Shown here piece after piece: positions 31,744-39,198 of a stretch of 41,097 bases of DNA; position 1 is the first letter of the stretch, and the number at the start of each line of letters is the position of its first letter. The DNA comes from an uncultured Bacteroidales bacterium (lineage in GTDB: Bacteria; Bacteroidota; Bacteroidia; Bacteroidales; UBA932). A program made the translations under genes and the position numbers. The notes beneath the pieces were generated by a model, which did no database searches, was not told where the DNA came from, and saw nothing but the letters and a program-made list of their open reading frames with translations. The DNA lies in contig URCV01000012.1 in the NCBI GenBank assembly GCA_900546445.1, forward strand, positions 1-41,097, read 5' to 3'.

Positions 31744-33453
31744 ATGAAAGATAAGATAATCTTATTCATCTGGCAACACGTTCTGCTTCTCACCTTTTTC
31801 TTAGCTTACATCCAAACTACAGAGGCGAAAGGTCAATCACCATGTCCTTCATATGGGGCAAGCATTATGAATGGGGATTTATATTGCGGTCATCAGGAGG
31901 ATAGTGCTTTTGCCATGCATAGCGTCATGAAATTTCCACAGGCTTTATACGTAGCAGACTACTTGCACAAGAAAGGACTGACACTGAGCGACTCTGTTCT
32001 TGTAAACAAGGATAGTCTGGACGCTGAGACATGGTCGCCTATGCTTTCAATATTTGAAGGTATGCGTTATTTCACGTTTGCTGAGTTAATAGAATGGTCA
32101 TTGAAACAGAGCGACAATAATGCGTGCGACCTTTTGTTTGCATCATGCGGACAGCCGGATGCTGTAGAGAAATATATCCATACGCTTGGATTCAAAGACA
32201 TCCATGTGCAACTGACGGAGAAGGAGATGAAAAAGAATCCTCATAGAGCCACAGAAAACTCAGCCACTCCGAAAGAAATGGCAAGGCTCTTGGAGTGGTT
32301 CTATCTTCATAGGAATGACAACAAGAATCTCTCCTTTATCTGGAATACAATGGCAGATTGTAATACTGGTAAGCAACGCATAGCAGCAGTCTTGCCCAAA
32401 GGTGGCAAACTGATTCACAAGACAGGTTCAGGCTTTCCTTCTTCTGACGGAAGACAAGATAGAAACGATGTTGGAATCATTCTTTTGCCCGACGGTTCTC
32501 ACTTGTCTATTGCCATCTTCTTGCAAAACTCAAAAGAGGAGAAAGAGGTAGCAGAGATTGCTGAACAATGTTTGATGCGCATCCAGGCGGATGAATTCCT
32601 ACGCAACATGCCGCCGGACCTACAACACAAACAGACATTGGCTATACTCAGGGCTATTGATGGAGATAACAAAGAGTTGATGGCTGTGCGCAATGCCCGG
32701 AATGCTCCACCCAAGTATTCTGACCATGTGGAAACAAAGATAATCACCCCAAACATGCGCCTATATGAGCCCATGGGAAGTCAAGACCAACGCCTTCCTG
32801 TCTTGTTGTATCTGCATGGAGGTGGCTGGACTTTTGGCAGCATCAACAGTTGTGGAAGATTCTGTGATGCCCTGGCTGCATCGGGCAAGATGAGAGTCAT
32901 CGCTCTTGACTATCGCTTGGCTCCAGAGCACCCTTATCCTGAAGGGCTGGACGATTGTATCTCTGCCGTCAATTACATCATCGACCATACTGCAGAGCTA
33001 CATATTGATGCCAACCACATCACCATTGGCGGTGACAGTTCAGGAGGCAACCTTGCTTTGGCCACGGCTTTATCAGAAACATGCTGCGGCAAAATAGAAT
33101 CCTTGCTTCTGTTCTACCCTGTGACAAAGGCTTTTGACGATGGTTCGGAATCATGGCAGCACTATGGTAAAGGCTTTGGTCTGGATGCCGAAATCATGGA
33201 AGCTTTCAATCGGGCATACACCATCAATGCAGACAATCGCTGTTCCGCGATTAGCGTAGGCCTGTGTAGTGATGAAGCGTTGAATATGCTTCCGAGAACC
33301 TTGCTCATCGCTGCAGAAAGGGACATTCTGCGCGATCAAGGATTGAATCTTGCAGAAAGAACTTCTCTTGAGTTTTCTGCTGTAGGAGGATTGTCTTCCA
33401 CCCAAATCTTAGCTGGCTCTTCTCCAGACTCATTTCCTGACTCTTCTTCTTGA
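31744..33453 (+). CDS. Class A (A2-like) beta-lactamase fused to alpha/beta esterase, 3'-truncated
   Basis: Residues 1-30 are a signal peptide-like leader. Residues 40-285 are a class A beta-lactamase with SxxK (S60, K63), SDN (123-125), a TEKEM segment matching the E166 region of PER-like A2 enzymes (E159) and KTG (226-228), then DVGIILLPDG. Residues 300-540 are a hormone-sensitive-lipase-type alpha/beta hydrolase with the oxyanion motif HGGGW (358-362), nucleophile in GDSSGG (S432) and acid D527. Similarity ends at about residue 540 (33,361). The tail is antisense to ftsZ, and the catalytic histidine expected about 30 residues after D527 is absent. The fusion itself is unbroken, with no stop or frameshift between domains. 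The lactamase half looks complete. Confidence 0.8.
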   Translation: MKDKIILFIWQHVLLLTFFLAYIQTTEAKGQSPCPSYGASIMNGDLYCGHQEDSAFAMHSVMKFPQALYVADYLHKKGLTLSDSVLVNKDSLDAETWSPMLSIFEGMRYFTFAELIEWSLKQSDNNACDLLFASCGQPDAVEKYIHTLGFKDIHVQLTEKEMKKNPHRATENSATPKEMARLLEWFYLHRNDNKNLSFIWNTMADCNTGKQRIAAVLPKGGKLIHKTGSGFPSSDGRQDRNDVGIILLPDGSHLSIAIFLQNSKEEKEVAEIAEQCLMRIQADEFLRNMPPDLQHKQTLAILRAIDGDNKELMAVRNARNAPPKYSDHVETKIITPNMRLYEPMGSQDQRLPVLLYLHGGGWTFGSINSCGRFCDALAASGKMRVIALDYRLAPEHPYPEGLDDCISAVNYIIDHTAELHIDANHITIGGDSSGGNLALATALSETCCGKIESLLLFYPVTKAFDDGSESWQHYGKGFGLDAEIMEAFNRAYTINADNRCSAISVGLCSDEALNMLPRTLLIAAERDILRDQGLNLAERTSLEFSAVGGLSSTQILAGSSPDSFPDSSS

Positions 33454-34628
33454 TGGGCAATAGTAGCTTCCTTCTCGGTAGCATCTGGATTGATGTTATC
33501 TATAGATTCTGCTTCTTGTTTTTGCCCAGTTTTATTTGCTAGCGTCTGGAAGTTGTCTCTGATAGGATGATAGAGCTTGTCGATGATTCTCTGATAGTCT
33601 TCCTCATCCTTCGATACAGAAGAACTTTCAGGAATATCCTCGGCCAACTCATTGTTCAGACCAGTTGCCAGAATGGTGACTTTGGCATCCTCATTTAGAC
33701 TGTCATCATCAGAAAGACCCCAAATCACCTTGATGTCAGGGTTCAGTTCATCAAAGAAGGCATCAATTTCTCTCATCTCCTTCACAAAGATAGGGTACTT
33801 GCTGGAAGTGTAGATATTGAAAAGGATGCGCTGGGCATTACTGATATCGCTGCCATAGAGCAGAGGAGAGTCTAACGCATTCTTGATGGCACTCTGAACC
33901 CTTCCCTCACCACTGGCTCTACCCATGGCCATGATAGCACCGCCACCGCTCTTGATGGTAGTCTCGATGTCTCGGAAGTCAAGATTGATGGTTCCCTCCA
34001 CAGTGATGAGTTCCGAGATACTCTTGGTGGCATCACTCAGTACCTTGTCTGCCAGTTTGAAGGCATCCTTTACGGTAATCTCGGAGTCGGCATAAACATC
34101 GCAGAGACGCTCGTTGTTGACGATAAGCAAGGCATCCACGTTCTTGCGCATTTCTTCTACACCCTGCAGAGCCTTGACAATTTTCTTTCGCTTCTCGAAG
34201 TAGAAAGGTATGGTGATGATGCCAACGGTAAGGATGCCCATCCCTTTGGCAATACCGGCAATGACAGGTGCGGCACCCGTACCCGTTCCACCACCCATTC
34301 CGGCAGTGACAAAAACCATCTTGGTTCCGTCGTCCAGCAGTTTCTTGATGTCTTCCTGGGTATTCTGAGCCTCACTTCTTCCCACTTCGGGATTTGCCCC
34401 TGCACCCAAACCACTCTTTCCGAGCATGATTTTTACCGGCACAGGCGACTTGGATAGTGATTGACTATCCGTATTGCAGACGGCGAAACTCACGTTTACT
34501 ATACCCTCTGCATACATATTCTTAACGGCATTGCATCCGCCACCACCCACACCAATCACCTTGATGATGTTCTTGGTAGTATCTTCTGTCTGTCCGAAAT
34601 CTATAGGAGTCCAATCTTCTTTCATCAT
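33336..34628 (-). CDS. ftsZ: Cell division GTPase FtsZ, C-terminus altered at a junction
   Basis: 430 residues. The tubulin-like GTPase signature GMGGGTGTGAAPVIA, the N-terminal IIKVIGVGGGGCNAVKNM, the T7 loop NLDFRD with its catalytic aspartates and FNIYTSS are intact. Sequence style is Prevotella-like. After about residue 310 a charged linker follows; the last 8-10 residues are read through the breakpoint, so the normal C-terminal peptide that binds FtsA is probably lost. Unlike the usual dcw cluster there is no ftsA upstream; it has its own promoter and a divergent neighbour, so this may be a second FtsZ paralogue. Confidence 0.88.
   Translation of the reverse strand: MMKEDWTPIDFGQTEDTTKNIIKVIGVGGGGCNAVKNMYAEGIVNVSFAVCNTDSQSLSKSPVPVKIMLGKSGLGAGANPEVGRSEAQNTQEDIKKLLDDGTKMVFVTAGMGGGTGTGAAPVIAGIAKGMGILTVGIITIPFYFEKRKKIVKALQGVEEMRKNVDALLIVNNERLCDVYADSEITVKDAFKLADKVLSDATKSISELITVEGTINLDFRDIETTIKSGGGAIMAMGRASGEGRVQSAIKNALDSPLLYGSDISNAQRILFNIYTSSKYPIFVKEMREIDAFFDELNPDIKVIWGLSDDDSLNEDAKVTILATGLNNELAEDIPESSSVSKDEEDYQRIIDKLYHPIRDNFQTLANKTGQKQEAESIDNINPDATEKEATIAHQEEESGNESGEEPAKIWVEDNPPTAENSREVLSARFNP
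33350..33370. other. Breakpoint between the hydrolase gene and antisense ftsZ
   Basis: At about 33,361 the hydrolase loses family similarity one residue after LAER. On the other strand ftsZ ends in a short tail (VLSARFNP) that is antisense to authentic hydrolase coding sequence. Two unrelated genes are joined tail to tail here with both ends altered. Confidence 0.7.
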
Positions 34629-34649
34629 TTCTATATTTCAATTTGGATG

Positions 34650-34657
34650 CAAAGATA
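34650..34657 (-). promoter_or_regulatory. Bacteroidota -7 box for ftsZ
   Basis: Minus strand TATCTTTG, 21 bases upstream of the ftsZ ATG. Confidence 0.6.
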
Positions 34658-34752
34658 CATACAAAGAATCAGATTCCCTATGAAAAATCAAACGCAAGCC
34701 TTGCAAAAGAAGTTTTTTTCTAGATGAGAAACGATTTTTCCCATTCTTTTTG

Positions 34753-34760
34753 TACTTTTG
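34753..34760 (+). promoter_or_regulatory. Bacteroidota -7 box close to the start of the 196-aa gene
   Basis: TACTTTTG, 8 bases before ATG 34769. This excludes the open frame's earlier ATG at 34724 and again suggests a nearly leaderless transcript. Confidence 0.55.
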
Positions 34761-34768
34761 CAACCAGT

Positions 34769-35356
34769 ATGCAAGAAGAAACAAGAAATATGACCCCAGA
34801 GGAGAAAGCCGCTCAGGTAAAGACGCTTTCCACCCAGCTTTTAGCAGAAGGTAGAACCGATCTTTTGTTAAGAGCCATCAGTGTGCCCGTATTGGAACAG
34901 CTCCGTATCGAGGCAGCAAGGGCAACCCTCAGTCCTCTGGTCATCACGGAAGATTACCGTTTCTTGCTCCCTGACTATGGAAACAGGGAAGTGCAGCTCA
35001 GTCCCATCCACAAGGCCCTCTATCTGCTCTTTCTGAATCACCCGGAAGGAATAGAGTTCAAGAACCTGGTGGATCATCGTGAGGAACTGTTTGCCCTCTA
35101 CCGAAAAATCGGCAACAGAATCGATCCCGATAAAATCACAGAAACAGTGAATCGCCTGACGAACCCTCTTGATAATGCCATCAACGAGAAGTGTTCGCGC
35201 ATCAAGGCAGCTTTCTCTGACCTGATGGACGAATACCAGGCCGACTACTACATCATCAATAGCCATGTCAAGCGCCACCAAGGCTCTTCCATGAAGCTCT
35301 GGTTCGAGAGACTGAAAATCATCAACCTCCCGAGGGAACTTGTAATCTACCAATAA
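34769..35356 (+). CDS. Conserved Bacteroidales hypothetical protein, 195 aa
   Basis: Starts at ATG 34769 (MQEETRNMTPEEKAAQ), chosen from the -7 box. A soluble protein with a helical N-terminus and a central conserved stretch, LSPIHKALYLLFLNHPEGIE then FKNLVDHREELFALYRKIGN. The C-terminal half also looks helical and ends LPRELVIYQ. I know similar unnamed proteins in Prevotella/Bacteroides but no function. It is transcribed divergently from ftsZ and converges on the DUF5131 gene with a 12-base gap. Confidence 0.75.
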   Translation: MQEETRNMTPEEKAAQVKTLSTQLLAEGRTDLLLRAISVPVLEQLRIEAARATLSPLVITEDYRFLLPDYGNREVQLSPIHKALYLLFLNHPEGIEFKNLVDHREELFALYRKIGNRIDPDKITETVNRLTNPLDNAINEKCSRIKAAFSDLMDEYQADYYIINSHVKRHQGSSMKLWFERLKIINLPRELVIYQ

Positions 35357-35368
35357 TGAGTATTTCCG

Positions 35369-36244
35369 CTATCTGTTGTCGCATGCCCCACAATAGGAAC
35401 AACCGTTGCACGTCATCCTGCTCCCACAGGTCTTGCAATGTGCTCTGAACAATGCTTGTGGCTTGATAATTTCATTGCCAAACAGATTGCCTTCAGGAAG
35501 GTGGAGCTTGTAGGATATAGGCTTCCCCTGAAAACTCAACCCACTCAGATAAGCTTGTTTACTCTGGACTTGCTTGTCATGAATTCGGTAAATTCTTCCG
35601 TCCTTGACAAAGCAAGTACCAGTTTCGATGAAGTTGAATGATACATGGAAGGTCCTGCACTGATCACTCAAACTCTTCACCCACTCATAATGGCATGGCC
35701 TGGCACCGTCATAGTTCTCACCTCCACATAGTACATCTTCTATCTGCCCTGTGGCTAAATAGGAAGAAACATCTATGGGACCAATGAATGGAGCTGCCAT
35801 GAAGCCTTTGTGCCTGGCTGGAAGATCCAAAAGAATAGGAAGCCTCTCATCTGCTCTCTTCTGGTTCTCTGTAGTTACCGAGAGAAGAACATTCTCATAA
35901 CCAGTTCCCCAGTCCTTTGGCAAGCATTCCTAGATGCGATGCGCACGCTTGGTGAGCAGACGAAATACCATATCCGGACGACTCCTGATGATTCTCCAGG
36001 CTTCTTCTCTCCAAACATCAGCTTCCTCCACAAAAAAATCCGTGCTAAGTCCCACATACATCTCCATGCCAGAAGGATATTTGAAACTACCGTCTCTCTT
36101 TCTCTGAAGAGGCATGGCAAAGTTCTCTGTCCTGAAAACCTTCGCCGTGTCAAAGCCTCTCTTGCCATCCAGAAAGTACATGTAGCAGTGCTCACATCCT
36201 TCACTGATTTTATGGCAGCCGTGCCATGGATTCCAGATAATCAT
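35369..36244 (-). pseudogene. DUF5131 (phage Gp37/Gp68-type) protein interrupted by an in-frame amber codon
   Basis: The N-terminal part (36244-35930) has IIWNPWHGCHKISEGCEHCY, whose cysteine spacing CxxxxxxCxxC is typical of the family and resembles radical-SAM-like clusters. It ends in LLTKRAHRI then TAG (35932-35930). The same frame continues without a shift as ECLPKDWGTGYENVLLSV through to a C-terminal four-cysteine-pair zinc ribbon (CKTCGSRMTCNGCSYCGACD). Together the product would be 291 residues, the normal family length. A single base change (CAG or GAG to TAG) explains the break. The neighbouring gene uses TAG as its stop, so recoding is unlikely. It is second in the operon with the DNPH1-like gene. 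Confidence 0.85.
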
Positions 36245-36260
36245 ATAGTGATAATTGCTT

Positions 36261-36674
36261 CTATGACAAAATCTTATCCATTAAAGAGAATAGTTCCTCT
36301 TCTGTTTGATAAGGGTAAATCACGAAGTAGGGATTACCTGTAAGCATGGCTGAAAGCTGAGTCTTGCTCTTGTCATAGAAGATATGACAAGGAATACCTC
36401 TGCTCTCAGCATAAGCCAATTCATAACCCACACCAAGTGAAGGATTGCTGCACTCGGCTACCACCATGTCGCTCTCCTGAAGCCATGCTGTGTCCTGGTT
36501 GTAGATTCCAGCATCACTCATCCTGCCTTTTTCCATGAGATTGATGTCTGCCTGACCTATATGCTCGGTCAGAACGATGTCAGTGAGCTGCATATGTTCA
36601 ATCATCTTTCTGTAGAGATCAGCAAAGTTTCTCCCTCCACGAATAGAACCTGCAAAATATATTTTCTTCTTCAT
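36261..36674 (-). CDS. DNPH1/nucleoside 2-deoxyribosyltransferase-like hydrolase
   Basis: 137 residues. IYFAGSIRGGRNFADLYRKM at the N-terminus, VLTEHIG, DTAWLQESDMVVAECSNPSL and GVGYELAYAESRG fit the DNPH1/Rcl branch, which cleaves the glycosidic bond of 2'-deoxynucleoside 5'-monophosphates; the glutamate in VAECSNPS is the likely nucleophile. This would remove modified or free dNMPs. It precedes the DUF5131 gene by 16 bases, both probably from the promoter at 36788-36795, with a long leader holding a perfect inverted repeat. Confidence 0.88.
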   Translation of the reverse strand: MKKKIYFAGSIRGGRNFADLYRKMIEHMQLTDIVLTEHIGQADINLMEKGRMSDAGIYNQDTAWLQESDMVVAECSNPSLGVGYELAYAESRGIPCHIFYDKSKTQLSAMLTGNPYFVIYPYQTEEELFSLMDKILS

Positions 36675-36750
36675 GATTTCTGCTGCGTTAAATGTACTTA
36701 TGAATAAAACAATTCTTTCCCCATTGAGGAGCCTTCCCCTCTATTTTATG

Positions 36751-36767
36751 ATAGTCATATTGACTAT
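36751..36767. repeat. 7-bp inverted repeat in the leader of the DNPH1-like operon
   Basis: ATAGTCA-TAT-TGACTAT is a perfect palindrome with a 3-base centre, 21-37 bases downstream of the -7 box. It could be an operator for a dimeric repressor or a small hairpin. Confidence 0.45.
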
Positions 36768-36787
36768 GATATATTAGAATATGGCTG

Positions 36788-36795
36788 CAAAGGTA
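36788..36795 (-). promoter_or_regulatory. Bacteroidota -7 box for the DNPH1-DUF5131 operon
   Basis: Minus strand TACCTTTG, about 114 bases upstream of the ATG at 36674, leaving an untranslated leader of roughly 105 nt. Confidence 0.5.
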
Positions 36796-36900
36796 ATAAA
36801 AAATGAGAATATCCTTGTGAATCGTTCTACTTTTTTTAGGTAATTTTCTGGTTACTTGCAGAATTATTGCGATTTTCTTGTTTGTTTCAGAAAAAATGAT

Positions 36901-36908
36901 TAGCTTTG
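36901..36908 (+). promoter_or_regulatory. Bacteroidota -7 box for the ATPase-PIN operon
   Basis: TAGCTTTG, 35 bases before the ATG at 36944. An earlier ATG at 36936 gives only a 7-codon frame and is not the start. Confidence 0.55.
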
Positions 36909-36943
36909 CAAATTATTATATTGAGTTTAAATAAACATGGGCA

Positions 36944-38032
36944 ATGATTACAAAGATTAGGTTACAAAACTGGAAGAGCTTTAAGGACTCTACTATATAT
37001 ATCGATTCTTTGGGTATCCTTATCGGAACCAATGCTAGTGGTAAGTCAAATGTGTTAGATGCGTTTGCCTTTCTCCGTGCCGTGGGGGAAGGTAAGAGTC
37101 TTCTTGATGCCATCCAGACTGTTAGAGGTGGGGAAGACTGGATTATCCGTAGAGGTGAGGATTTCTTCTGTATTGAGATAGAAATAGAAATTGAAGGAAG
37201 TTATTATCTTCTTTATTTGAGAGTGATTAAACGGAATTCAGTTTTCAGTTTTGGTCCTTGTGAAATTCATCGTTTAGGTATAGAAGACGATGATGTCATT
37301 CCTGGCAAGTTTATTGATTCTGCTCGCAATATCACATGGAAAATGTATGGTGCTCCAATATTTCTAGATTTTTGGGCAAAGATATATGCTACTTTTAGAA
37401 ATATCATCATTCTTGATCCTGTTCCTGCTAAGATGCGTGATTACTGCAAGATTTCAAAAGAGTTGAAGTCTGATGGTAGTAATGTAGCTGGCGTTTTATG
37501 TGCATTGGCACCTGAGGAAAAGAAGAAGGTGGAAGCACTGGTGTCTAGCTATGTTCGACCACTTCCTGAGCGTGATATTAACAAGGTGGTATCTGAGCCT
37601 GTTGGCCTGATTAAGTCGGATGCCATGCTTTATTGTTATGAGGATTGGAATCCTGAACAGCCTGTTGATGCAAGAGGTATGAGTGATGGTACGCTTCGTT
37701 TTATAGCGATTGTCGTAGCTCTTTTGACGGTTGCACCTCATAGTTTGTTGCTTATCGAAGAGGTGGATAATGGCTTGCATCCTTCTCGTGCTAAGGAGTT
37801 GGTTGATATGTTGAAGGATTTGTCACGACAGCGTCAAGTTGATGTGCTCTGTACGACGCATAATCCAGTTTTGTTAGATGAGTTAGGTAACAAGATGATT
37901 CCGTTTATCAGCTATGTTACCCGTGATGAGAATGGTGATAGTCATGTCAATCTCTTGGAAGAAAAAGAGAACCTAGCCAAATTGATGGCTTCAGGAACAA
38001 TTGGTAGAATGATGGTTAATGATAAAATATAA
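36944..38032 (+). CDS. AAA_21 ATPase (RecF/SMC-like), possible defence sensor
   Basis: 362 residues. Walker A GTNASGKSN (28-36) follows a typical IRLQNWKSFKDS start. The ABC-like signature SDGTLRF lies near 246, Walker B LLLIEEVDNGLHP near 268-280 and a histidine loop CTTHNPVLLDEL after it. This is the AAA_21 class of small ATPases in defence islands. Its TAA stop overlaps the ATG of the next gene as TAATG, so the two are translated together. It is unrelated in detail to the ATPase at 29,172 and has a different partner. Confidence 0.85.
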   Translation: MITKIRLQNWKSFKDSTIYIDSLGILIGTNASGKSNVLDAFAFLRAVGEGKSLLDAIQTVRGGEDWIIRRGEDFFCIEIEIEIEGSYYLLYLRVIKRNSVFSFGPCEIHRLGIEDDDVIPGKFIDSARNITWKMYGAPIFLDFWAKIYATFRNIIILDPVPAKMRDYCKISKELKSDGSNVAGVLCALAPEEKKKVEALVSSYVRPLPERDINKVVSEPVGLIKSDAMLYCYEDWNPEQPVDARGMSDGTLRFIAIVVALLTVAPHSLLLIEEVDNGLHPSRAKELVDMLKDLSRQRQVDVLCTTHNPVLLDELGNKMIPFISYVTRDENGDSHVNLLEEKENLAKLMASGTIGRMMVNDKI

Positions 38033-38418
38033 TGAAAAAGGTATTGGTGATTGATACGAGTGTACTTTGCGTTTGGCTCAAAGTACCAGGAAAGGAAACT
38101 TGTGGTCCAAGCAATGCCTTGGTTACATACGAGATGGTCTCTGAGAAAATAGAGAAAGAAAAGAAGAAAGGAACAACCTTTATCCTGCCACTGGCAACGA
38201 TCATTGAGACAGGAAATCATATAGCTCATTCTTCAGGAGACAGAATGTCATTAGGTGAGGAATTTGCTCAAATCATGATTGATTCAGCTGATGAGAAATC
38301 ACCATGGGCTGCATTTACTGAACAAAGCAGTTTGTGGAATCCTGAAAACTTAAAAAAGTTGGCAGAGAAGTGGAAGGTCACTGTTATAGGAGGGCAAGCT
38401 GTTGTACGGGTTGTATGA
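38032..38418 (+). pseudogene. PIN-like nuclease partner, truncated at a junction
   Basis: 128 codons. VLVIDTSVLCVWLK with D8 and LPLATIIETGNHIAH with E59 are PIN-domain hallmarks. The later acidic residues that complete the PIN active site are missing, because coding similarity stops near VIGGQ at about 38,390, where a primase fragment begins in another frame. The last residues (AVVRVV) are read from that foreign sequence. The intact gene was probably 150-180 codons. Together with the ATPase it would form an ATPase-nuclease pair. Confidence 0.7.
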
Positions 38419-38950
38419 GGCACGGGAGGCGATCCGCCGGGAGGGGAGCGTCTTTCTGGTGGAAGGATATAAGGATGTGCTGGCGATGCATGCGGCGGGG
38501 TTCAGGCATACGGTGGCGTTGTGCGGGACGGCGCTTTGTACGGGGCACATTGCTTTGTTGAAACGATATACGACATCTGTCCGCGTGATGCTGGATGCCG
38601 ACAAGGCGGGGCGCAAGGCGGCGGATGCGGTTGTCCCAACGCTTGCAGGCGAAGGAATGGATGCGGTGAGGATCGGGCTGCCGGAAGGGGACGATCCGGA
38701 CTCGCTCTTTCGTCGGCTGGGGAGAGAGGCGTTTGCCGCTTACGTCCGTGAGGCGGTGCGGCAGACCCGGCCTTCGGAAGAACAGGTGTTGCTCGGACGC
38801 ATCCGGAAAGGCATCGGGCTTTTGTCCGGTGTGGCGGAAGCGGAGAAACGGGAACGCTTGTTACGGGTGCTGGAGGATTGCCTGACGCAGTTGAAGGGCT
38901 TGTCCGTCGGTGCTTGCCGTCCGGCGACAATGGACTGGAGGTGGGTATGA
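38390..38950 (+). pseudogene. DNA primase TOPRIM domain fragment, 5'-truncated
   Basis: The frame starts inside a protein: GKLLYGLYEAREAIRREG, then VFLVEGYKDVLAMH and LDADKAGRKAA, the primase TOPRIM motifs with catalytic E and D residues. The N-terminal zinc-finger half and any start codon are absent because the sequence begins at the join with the PIN gene (a TAG lies at 38387-38389). It is GC-rich, unlike the DNA to its left. CHC2-type primases of this size occur in Bacteroides mobile elements. Its stop overlaps the DUF4248 start as ATGA. Confidence 0.8.
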
Positions 38951-39189
38951 CCGGGACGTCGGATGATGAAGAAGGAAAATGGAAAAACCGTTCCACCACG
39001 CTCCGGAGGCTGGGACGGCAATATAGCCCAGATGTCACGCCCGAAGTGGCTTCTAGGCGCTTGAAACAGTGGATCGTCGGCAATCCCGTCCTGCTCGGAC
39101 TCTTGCACGAGAACGGCTGGACGGCTTCGCGGCGGGTGCTGACGCCAAAGCAGGTGGAACAGATTGTGCGGGTCCTTGGGGAACCTTGA
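38947..39189 (+). CDS. DUF4248 domain protein
   Basis: 80 residues from ATG 38947, overlapping the primase stop. The pattern TLRRLGRQYSPDVTPEVASR then LKQWIVGNPVLLGLL and RRVLTPKQVEQIVRVLGEP fits DUF4248, a small helical, possibly DNA-binding family usually found beside primase/DUF3987 genes in Bacteroides accessory DNA. Confidence 0.75.
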   Translation: MTGTSDDEEGKWKNRSTTLRRLGRQYSPDVTPEVASRRLKQWIVGNPVLLGLLHENGWTASRRVLTPKQVEQIVRVLGEP

Positions 39190-39198
39190 AAACAGAAT

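Noticed and set aside
33336..33453. Natural convergent gene overlap of hydrolase and ftsZ
   Set aside because: Both proteins lose family similarity in the overlap, and the esterase lacks its catalytic histidine, so a break is more likely than a designed overlap.
35369..36244. Genetic code 15 (TAG as glutamine)
   Set aside because: Other genes in the window, including the adjacent DNPH1-like gene, end in TAG at natural positions.
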